This document shows, one piece after another, positions 1-5,349 of a DNA stretch of 10,407 nt. The DNA lies in the NCBI GenBank assembly GCA_903921405.1, contig CAIXPV010000027.1, positions 1 through 10,407 of the forward strand, written 5' to 3'. Source of the stretch: an uncultured Actinomycetes bacterium (GTDB lineage Bacteria > Actinomycetota > Actinomycetes > Nanopelagicales > Nanopelagicaceae). The translations under genes and the position numbers were made by a program. Numbering within the stretch: the first letter of the stretch is position 1; each line of letters begins with the position of its first letter. The notes under the pieces are model-generated. The model had not been told where the DNA came from. It saw nothing but the letters and a program-made list of their open reading frames with translations, and did not search any database.

Positions 1-1078
1 CGATGAAGTTCGCGGACGTACATTTGCCTTCGTTCAAAGTTTGATTCGCGTGGTTTTAGTTGGCGTGCTTGCGATTGCGCCATTGATCGCCGCCGCCGTT
101 GGCCAACACACGTTTAAATTTCAAAATACACAGGTCAGCTATAACGGTGCATCGGTAACGATTTTGATCGCCGGTTTGATTGCAACGTTCATTGGCGCAA
201 TTTCATATCAGCAGATGAAAGATCGCCCAAATGTTTCTTTATGGTCAGATATTGCTAATGCGATTAAGGGCGAGCTAGGCAGTATCACGGGTGCACCAAC
301 TAAGGGAATTTTTATTGTCTTTGAGGGCGGCGAAGGTACAGGTAAGTCAACGCAGTCCAAACTTCTTAAAGCGTGGTTAGAGCAAGAAGGTGAGACTGTT
401 GTTCTTTCGCGCGAACCTGGTGGTAGTGATTTAGGTATTGAGATTCGAAAGATTTTGCTGTCGCATTCAACGGGAGAAATCAGCCCACGTGCTGAAGCGT
501 TGTTGTATGCCGCCGATCGCGCTCACCATGTTTTCGGCGTGATTCGTCCGGCACTGGCTGCTGGCGATGTCGTGATTAGTGATCGCTACTTTGATTCATC
601 CATTGCATACCAAGGTGCCGGGCGCGTTTTAGAGCCAGGTGAAGTTGCACGGATTTCGCGTTGGGCTACTGAGTCACTGTTTCCAACGCTAACAATTGTC
701 ATTGATTTACCTGCGGAAATTGGCCTTGGGCGCTTAAAGAGCAAAGACCGCTTAGAAGCACAGCCATTAGCTTTCCACGAACGCGTGCGCCAAGAGTTCT
801 TACAGATTTCATTACTAGACCCCGAGCGTTACATCATTATCGATGGCAATCAAAGTATTGATGATATTCATGCCGACATTATTGAACGCGTCAGCGAAAT
901 CTCAGGCCTCAAGCGCAATGCTCGTGAAGATAAAGGTAATTTGTTGCTGCGCCCGATTCGCGCAGTTGAAAAAGCTGTGCGATCAACAGCTGCGAAAACA
1001 TCGGCTAGTGCCACTAAGGCCGTTAAGAACGCGACTAAGAAATCACCAGCGAAGAAGAAAACGGCGCCCAAGAAGTGA
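1..1078 (+). CDS. tmk: Bifunctional MFS-type membrane protein / thymidylate kinase (5' partial)
   Basis: The reading frame is open from base 2, so the gene starts outside the window; the TTG at 41 is internal. About 358 residues are visible. The first 85 or so hold the end of an MFS transporter: a DEVRGRTFAF-type loop and two hydrophobic helices (around VLVGVLAIAPLIAAAVG and ILIAGLIATFIGAI). A linker leads to a full dTMP kinase domain: P-loop GEGTGKST at residues 110-117, the DRY motif at 194-196 (DRYFDSSIAYQG), and a lid region with RLE...FHERVRQEF. The enzyme phosphorylates dTMP to dTDP for dTTP synthesis; here it would sit on the inner face of the membrane. MFS/dTMP-kinase fusions are known in actinobacteria. 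The final 39 residues (bases 959-1075) are an unusual tail with 11 Lys and 2 Arg. The stop overlaps the holB start in GTGA, so the two are probably translationally coupled. The transport substrate cannot be inferred from this fragment. Confidence 0.93.
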   Translation, partial: DEVRGRTFAFVQSLIRVVLVGVLAIAPLIAAAVGQHTFKFQNTQVSYNGASVTILIAGLIATFIGAISYQQMKDRPNVSLWSDIANAIKGELGSITGAPTKGIFIVFEGGEGTGKSTQSKLLKAWLEQEGETVVLSREPGGSDLGIEIRKILLSHSTGEISPRAEALLYAADRAHHVFGVIRPALAAGDVVISDRYFDSSIAYQGAGRVLEPGEVARISRWATESLFPTLTIVIDLPAEIGLGRLKSKDRLEAQPLAFHERVRQEFLQISLLDPERYIIIDGNQSIDDIHADIIERVSEISGLKRNAREDKGNLLLRPIRAVEKAVRSTAAKTSASATKAVKNATKKSPAKKKTAPKK

Positions 1079-2214
1079 GCGTGTTCGACAACTTAGTTGG
1101 CCAAGAACACGTAGTTGAAATAATTAAAAACGCTGTGGCTGAATCAACCAGCCAAAGCATGACTCACGCCTGGGTCTTCACCGGCCCTCCGGGTAGTGGG
1201 CGATCAAGTGCAGCAATTGCATTTGCCCAAGCTTTGGTCTGCCCCAACAATGGCTGCGGCACATGTAATGCCTGCAAGAGCACAGCTAATGGCGCACATC
1301 CAGATGTAGAGATTATTCGTACCGAAGGCTTATCAATCAAGATTGATGAAGTTCGCGAACTTCTAGCGCGGGTTGCTTGGGCACCATCCATGGGTGGCTG
1401 GCGAGTAGTGGTTATGGAAGATGCTGATCGCTTAACTGAATCTGCCGCCAATGCTCTATTGAAGGCGATTGAAGAGCCCGGCAATCGCACGGTGTGGTTG
1501 TTGTGTGCGCCAACCTTGCACGATGTTTTGCCAACTATCCGCAGCCGATGCCGCCACTTACAACTGGTGACGCCATCAACGACAGCCGTTGCCCAAGTAC
1601 TACAAAATCGCGATGGAATAAGCCCGCAGATGGCTGACTTTGCCGCCAGAGTAAGCCAGGGCCATATTGGGCGTGCACGATATTTAGCTAACAACGAATC
1701 CGTTCGCAACACACGCACCACGATTATGAAGTTACCGTTGACACTCAACGGAATCTCATCGGCCTTTGCCGCCGCACAAACACTCGTTGATCTTGCAACT
1801 AATCAAGCACAAGAAGCTGCCGAAGAGCGCAATCAAATCGAGATTGATGATTTAGCACTTGCTTACGGCAAAGGTGCAACTGGTCGCGGAATGGCTACGG
1901 GCGGAAGTAAAGCAATCAAGGAGTTAGAGAAAGAGCAAAAGACTCGCAGTACTCGAATGGTGCGCGATGGTTTAGATGCTGCGCTTTTAGATATTGCAAC
2001 TTTTTATCGCGATGTCATGATGGTGCAATCAGGTGCCACTGATTCGTTAATCAATAAAGAGTTAGAGCACCAAATCACGACACATGCTCATAACACCAAA
2101 CCGCACACAACGATAAATAAAATAAATGCCATCATGGCTGCTCGTACAAATTTGGGTCACAACGCTGCACCCCTGTTAACTATTGAAGCTTTAATGTGCG
2201 TATTAGCTCGCTAA
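1075..2214 (+). CDS. holB: DNA polymerase III subunit delta' (clamp loader)
   Basis: This 379-residue AAA+ clamp-loader subunit works with delta and gamma/tau to load the beta sliding clamp at replication forks. Visible motifs, in order: the N-terminal VFDNLVGQ box; a Walker A-like GPPGSGRSS at residues 37-45, with Arg where ATPases have Lys; a zinc module with Cys56, Cys61, Cys64 and Cys67; a Walker B-like VVMEDADRL; the NALLKAIEEP helix; and the SRC motif (RSRCRHLQL). The degenerate P-loop fits delta', which is not the hydrolysing subunit, rather than DnaX. The length also fits delta' and lacks the long DnaX C-terminus. The GTG start lies in the GTGA overlap with tmk, and the tmk-holB pair is a common bacterial arrangement. 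The C-terminal third (roughly 230-379) is the helical collar domain and is less conserved. The 3' end overlaps the next gene by 19 bases. Confidence 0.93.
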   Translation: MSVFDNLVGQEHVVEIIKNAVAESTSQSMTHAWVFTGPPGSGRSSAAIAFAQALVCPNNGCGTCNACKSTANGAHPDVEIIRTEGLSIKIDEVRELLARVAWAPSMGGWRVVVMEDADRLTESAANALLKAIEEPGNRTVWLLCAPTLHDVLPTIRSRCRHLQLVTPSTTAVAQVLQNRDGISPQMADFAARVSQGHIGRARYLANNESVRNTRTTIMKLPLTLNGISSAFAAAQTLVDLATNQAQEAAEERNQIEIDDLALAYGKGATGRGMATGGSKAIKELEKEQKTRSTRMVRDGLDAALLDIATFYRDVMMVQSGATDSLINKELEHQITTHAHNTKPHTTINKINAIMAARTNLGHNAAPLLTIEALMCVLAR

Positions 2215-3707
2215 GAACTAACGGCAAGTTAGCCGTCCTCATTTCTCTTTTATTGATCCTTACAGGCTGCGCCCAAACGGCCAGCAAACCATTTCCAATG
2301 GCAACCAATGATTCATCCACCCTTGACTGGCACAAATGCGAAAAGTATTTTCAGTGCGCCACAATGACTCTGCCAATCGATTATCAGGATGCGTCCATAG
2401 GTACTTTTGACATGGCGGTAATTCGTTTTCGCGATGCTAATCAGCACGATCGCCTTGGCTCATTAGTTGTTAACCCTGGTGGTCCCGGGGTCAGCGGCAT
2501 CGAATACGCCCTTAACGCCCAATACGTAATCGACCCCGACGTGCTTGATAGATATGACATTGTGGGCTTTGACCCCCGCGGTATAGGTAAAAGCAGCCCC
2601 ATTCACTGTTTAGACGATGCCCAGCAAGATGCCTCATTTTCTGGTGATTCCAAGCCTGACAACCAGGATGAGTTCAACACTTTGGTTAATGATGCTCAAA
2701 CTTTCGCTGCAAACTGTGTTGCTAAGACAAATTACCTAGCCAGTTTTACAACTGAAAATACCGCCAGAGATATGGAGCAGCTACGAATCGCTCTTGGTGA
2801 TTCACAGTTGAATTACATGGGCTTTTCTTACGGTACATATCTTGGAACAAAATATGCGCAGCAGTTTCCAACAACAGTAGGGCGTTTTGTTTTAGATGGC
2901 GCAATAGATCCAACGTTGGACGTATACCAACAAAATTTAGTTCAAGCACAAGCCTTTGATAAAGCGTTGGCCAATTTCACTGCCGATTGTTTGCGCAGAA
3001 CTTCATGCCCATTACCAAAGACCGCCGACGCCCAATTCTTTGCTGATTTCTTCACCTCACTTGCACAAGCTCCATTAACTTCACAAGAGTCACCGGATCG
3101 CCCAGTAACACAATCACTTGTTGTGACTGGTGCAGCATCAGCGCTGTATGACAATCAAGTCGGTTGGCCGATGCTGCGCACAGCATTTGAAGAAGCCAAC
3201 AATGGCGACGGTACAACTTTTCTTAAACTTGCCGACGCATATAGTGGCCGTAATCTAGATGGCACATATATGGATAATCAAAATGATGCCAATATTGTTA
3301 TCGATTGTTTAGATTGGTATCAAACTCGCAGCAACGAAGGTGTCCAAACTCATGCGGCTGATTTTGCAGCAGCTGCGCCAGTATTTGGCCCATACGTTGC
3401 TTTCAGCGGAGTCGTTTGCAATTCAATCAATGAGGTCTTAAATATTCCGATGAGCACCGATCAAAATACGGTGAGAATTGAAAAGACAGCGACCCCAGTT
3501 CTAATAATCGGCACCACTCAAGACCCCGCCACTCCATATGCCTGGGCTAAAGCTCTATCTAATTACATTGTGGGTTCACGTTTAATAACGCTCAAAGGCG
3601 AGGGCCATACGGGCTATGGCCGGGGCTCGACCTGCACTGATGCAGCCGTTGATGCCTACCTGATTACGGGCAAAGCCCCCGCTAAAAACCTGGTCTGTAC
3701 CCACTAA
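2196..3707 (+). CDS. Lipoprotein alpha/beta-hydrolase, tripeptidyl aminopeptidase-like (peptidase S33 type)
   Basis: This 503-residue exported serine hydrolase has a basic N-terminus, a hydrophobic stretch (KLAVLISLLLILTGC) and a lipobox ILTGC with Cys25 as the lipidated residue. It should therefore be anchored on the outer face of the membrane. The hydrolase fold shows the oxyanion-region motif NPGGPGVSG, then DIVGFDPRGIGKSSP, the nucleophile elbow GFSYGTYLG (Ser211), the acid in TTQDPATPY (Asp443) and His471 in GEGHTGYG. The last part resembles the TAP-like C-terminal domain. The family includes Streptomyces Slp/Tap tripeptidyl aminopeptidases and mycobacterial Hip1/CaeA, which remove N-terminal peptides or process cell-envelope proteins. 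The exact substrate cannot be read here. The GTG start at 2196 gives the complete signal peptide and a 19-base overlap with holB, so it probably depends on upstream translation. Function does not link it to replication; the arrangement may simply be compact packing. Confidence 0.9.
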   Translation: MRISSLRTNGKLAVLISLLLILTGCAQTASKPFPMATNDSSTLDWHKCEKYFQCATMTLPIDYQDASIGTFDMAVIRFRDANQHDRLGSLVVNPGGPGVSGIEYALNAQYVIDPDVLDRYDIVGFDPRGIGKSSPIHCLDDAQQDASFSGDSKPDNQDEFNTLVNDAQTFAANCVAKTNYLASFTTENTARDMEQLRIALGDSQLNYMGFSYGTYLGTKYAQQFPTTVGRFVLDGAIDPTLDVYQQNLVQAQAFDKALANFTADCLRRTSCPLPKTADAQFFADFFTSLAQAPLTSQESPDRPVTQSLVVTGAASALYDNQVGWPMLRTAFEEANNGDGTTFLKLADAYSGRNLDGTYMDNQNDANIVIDCLDWYQTRSNEGVQTHAADFAAAAPVFGPYVAFSGVVCNSINEVLNIPMSTDQNTVRIEKTATPVLIIGTTQDPATPYAWAKALSNYIVGSRLITLKGEGHTGYGRGSTCTDAAVDAYLITGKAPAKNLVCTH

Positions 3708-3761
3708 CTACGCCAGTCCCGATGGTAAAGAGCACCCCTTTTGATAGGGCAAGATTTACCT

Positions 3762-4406
3762 ATGCGCTTAGACCACGTCTCATATGTAACGTCGCACGAT
3801 CAATTAGCCGACACAGTCCAGCGTTTAGGTTCGCGCCTTGGTAGCACCTTTGTTGATGGCGGCGTTCACCCACGCTTTGGTACTCGCAACTTCACAATGC
3901 CATTGCAAAACGGTCAATACATTGAAGTTGTCTGCCCACTAGATCACCCTGCAACAGAGCAAACCCCTTGGGGTAAAGCTGTTAGCAAGAAATCACAAGA
4001 AGGTGGCGGTTGGCTAACCTGGGTTTTTGCAACTGACAATATTTCAAAGATTGAAGAGAAGTTTGGACGCAGCGCAATCGAAGGTCACCGCACACGTCCC
4101 GATGGTACCGATCTTAAATGGAAGCAAATTGGTGTTAATGAGATTAGTGATTCTCGTGAACTCCCATTTTTTATTCAATGGCTAACCGCTGATCATCCAT
4201 CACAAGATGGAAAAGCAGTCGCTGCAATTGAGAAAATTACGATTGCCGATCCTGATCAATTAGCAGACTCATGGTTTAAAACAGAAATTCTCGATGGCTT
4301 GAGCGGCGCAGACATTGAGTTTGTTAACCCCTCAACAAACGATGGTGAGTCAGGGATTGTTGCAGTGCATTTAATGACACCTAACGGAGTTGTTCGTCTA
4401 GATTAA
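3762..4406 (+). CDS. VOC/glyoxalase-like domain protein
   Basis: This cytoplasmic protein of 214 residues begins MRLDHVSYVTS, the usual beginning of the glyoxalase-like (Glyoxalase_3 type) branch of the vicinal-oxygen-chelate superfamily. I chose the ATG at 3762 because it puts that first strand at the N-terminus; an in-frame TTG at 3741 would add seven residues unlike the family. Family-like elements are the RLGSRLGSTFVDGGVHPRFGTRN segment, read here in two pieces (RLGSRLGSTF and GGVHPRFGTRN), and NGQYIEVVCPLDHP, which supplies a Glu in the typical metal or substrate position after the initial His. A second half (GWLTWVFATDN, LPFFIQWL) suggests a paired beta-alpha-beta module. No ligand or reaction can be assigned: VOC proteins include isomerases, dioxygenases, resistance proteins and non-enzymes. 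No strong Shine-Dalgarno precedes the start. A palindrome follows the stop. Confidence 0.85.
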   Translation: MRLDHVSYVTSHDQLADTVQRLGSRLGSTFVDGGVHPRFGTRNFTMPLQNGQYIEVVCPLDHPATEQTPWGKAVSKKSQEGGGWLTWVFATDNISKIEEKFGRSAIEGHRTRPDGTDLKWKQIGVNEISDSRELPFFIQWLTADHPSQDGKAVAAIEKITIADPDQLADSWFKTEILDGLSGADIEFVNPSTNDGESGIVAVHLMTPNGVVRLD

Positions 4407-4407
4407 T

Positions 4408-4426
4408 TTTTCGCGTAACGCGAAAA
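4408..4426. terminator. Perfect 8-bp hairpin/palindrome after the VOC gene
   Basis: The arms TTTTCGCG (4408-4415) and CGCGAAAA (4419-4426) are exact complements around a TAA spacer, starting two bases after the VOC stop codon. A transcript could form a tight hairpin that ends the VOC mRNA, but the arms themselves contain the T and A runs and only a broken T-rich stretch follows (GCTTTATCTT). It is therefore not a textbook intrinsic terminator. The same palindrome lies just upstream of the tRNA -10 box, so a protein-binding site is the alternative. Confidence 0.5.
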
Positions 4427-4430
4427 GCTT

Positions 4431-4436
4431 TATCTT
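4431..4436 (+). promoter_or_regulatory. Candidate -10 box of the tRNA-Thr gene
   Basis: TATCTT matches the TANNNT core of a -10 element and ends six bases before the first base of the mature tRNA (G4443). A normal start-site distance would place transcription at or within a couple of bases of the mature 5' end. No convincing -35 box is visible; the expected position falls on the palindrome arm. Confidence 0.45.
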
Positions 4437-4442
4437 AGTTCC

Positions 4443-4515
4443 GCCGCCTTAGCTCAGTCGGTAGAGCGTCGCTCTCGTAAAGCGAAGGCCTCGGGTTCGA
4501 TTCCCGAAGGCGGCT
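4443..4515 (+). tRNA. tRNA-Thr(CGT)
   Basis: The 73-base cloverleaf is complete. The acceptor stem GCCGCCT (4443-4449) pairs with AGGCGGC (4508-4514). The D stem is GCTC/GAGC (4452-4455 with 4464-4467). The anticodon stem TCGCT/AGCGA (4469-4473 with 4481-4485) encloses loop CTCGTAA with anticodon CGT at 4476-4478, reading the threonine codon ACG. The variable loop is AGGCC, and the T arm is TCGGG-TTCGATT-CCCGA. The discriminator base is T4515, and CCA is not encoded (CGG follows), so CCA must be added after transcription. All stems pair without mismatch, so the gene looks functional. It sits between the VOC gene and the NYN nuclease gene. No clear terminator follows it. Confidence 0.97.
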
Positions 4516-4574
4516 CGGTAAGAAAGTTGCCCACATGCTCACGCCGATGGCAATTTTGTTTGCCTATAGCGATA

Positions 4575-4580
4575 TACCTT
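4575..4580 (+). promoter_or_regulatory. Candidate -10 box of the NYN gene (leaderless start)
   Basis: TACCTT fits TANNNT, and the ATG lies seven bases further on (4588), the usual distance from a -10 box to a transcription start. No Shine-Dalgarno sequence lies before the ATG (AACTTTC precedes it). The mRNA may therefore begin at the start codon. No good -35 hexamer was found. Confidence 0.4.
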
Positions 4581-4587
4581 AACTTTC

Positions 4588-5232
4588 ATGATTAAGCCGA
4601 GTGCAATTATCTATGTAGACGGCTTCAATTTATACAGGCGGGCGCTCATTAATACCCCCTATAAGTGGCTCGACTTACCAAAATTTCTTGATAGTTTGCT
4701 TCAAGAGTATGAAATCAAACAGATTAAATACTTCACTGCGCGTATTACGCCTAAACCACACGATAAGTCAGCTCACATAAAACAAAACACATATATACGG
4801 GCTCTTGAGACCGACTCGAGAATTAAAATTCATTATGGCAAATTTCAAAACCAAGACAAGATGATGCCGGTAGCTCCATGGGAATATGACGAATTCGGGC
4901 AGCCAATTAAACGACGCGTTAGAGTACAACAAGAAAAAGGTTCAGATGTAAATCTAGCTACCAATCTTGTCTTCGACGTGCTTAAAGAACGAGCTGATGC
5001 CTACTTAATCGTGACTAATGATTCGGATCAAGTAGGACCACTGAAGAAGTTGAGTGCTGAAACTAACGCCTTGCTCGGGCTTGTACTGACATCTCCAGAG
5101 CCTGCAAACGAATTGCTAAGTATTGGTTTACCGATTGTTAGAAAGATTCGCGAAGGTTTACTTGAGAGCTCACAGTTCCCAATTGAAATAAAAGACGCGA
5201 TTGGGAAATTTAAGAAACCAGAATCTTGGTAA
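4588..5232 (+). CDS. NYN-domain (PIN-like) putative ribonuclease
   Basis: This protein of 214 residues is a single NYN domain, a PIN/FLAP-like metal-dependent RNase fold. The acidic motifs are in place: Asp in AIIYVDGFNLYRRAL near residue 11, the central EKGSDVNLATNLVFDV with Asp near residue 113, and IVTNDSDQVGPLKKL with paired Asp residues near 145-147. The order D-GFN, KGSDV, T-DSD is the family signature and predicts magnesium-dependent RNA cleavage. The C-terminus FKKPESW resembles the short KP..W ending that I recall from related stand-alone NYN proteins. The RNA target is unknown; relatives take part in RNA processing, decay or defence. It follows tRNA-Thr(CGT) on the same strand with no partner gene, antitoxin or regulator nearby. 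Codon use appears slightly more AT-rich than its neighbours, which is weak evidence for transfer. No RBS is visible, so a leaderless start is likely. Confidence 0.88.
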   Translation: MIKPSAIIYVDGFNLYRRALINTPYKWLDLPKFLDSLLQEYEIKQIKYFTARITPKPHDKSAHIKQNTYIRALETDSRIKIHYGKFQNQDKMMPVAPWEYDEFGQPIKRRVRVQQEKGSDVNLATNLVFDVLKERADAYLIVTNDSDQVGPLKKLSAETNALLGLVLTSPEPANELLSIGLPIVRKIREGLLESSQFPIEIKDAIGKFKKPESW

Positions 5233-5264
5233 AAAGCAGAGAGCCCAACTTTCGTTGGGCTCTC
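5231..5264 (-). terminator. Intrinsic terminator between convergent NYN and pulA genes
   Basis: An 11-bp stem with no mismatch (5239-5249 pairing with 5254-5264, core GAGCCCAAC/GTTGGGCTC) encloses a four-base loop TTTC. Read on the - strand, the stem is followed by TG, C and then five T's (the A run at 5231-5235), the layout of a Rho-independent terminator for pulA. Read on the + strand no T run follows, so for the NYN mRNA it may protect the 3' end or stop polymerase only weakly. Confidence 0.8.
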
Positions 5265-5349
5265 GCACTCAGACATCGAAATGACTGAGGATGTAGCTAA
5301 AGGCTAGCAGGAGATAGCCGAGTTTCAAAAGAGCCTGTGAGTAACGCTT

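Noticed and set aside
41..43. TTG at 41 as the start of the kinase gene
   Set aside because: The frame remains open upstream to base 2 with MFS-like sequence (DEVRGRTFAF), so this codon is internal.
3741..3761. TTG at 3741 as the VOC protein start
   Set aside because: The extra MIGQDLP is unlike the family start; MRLDHVSYVTS at 3762 matches the expected first strand.
4496..4515. tRNA 3' end as a phage or island attachment site
   Set aside because: I looked for a second copy of the 3' end downstream. Only CCCGAAGG recurs, near 9231 inside the subtilase gene, which is too short; no integrase is present.
4588..5232. NYN gene as half of a toxin-antitoxin pair
   Set aside because: No small open frame with antitoxin features lies before or after it; the tRNA is immediately upstream and a terminator immediately downstream.
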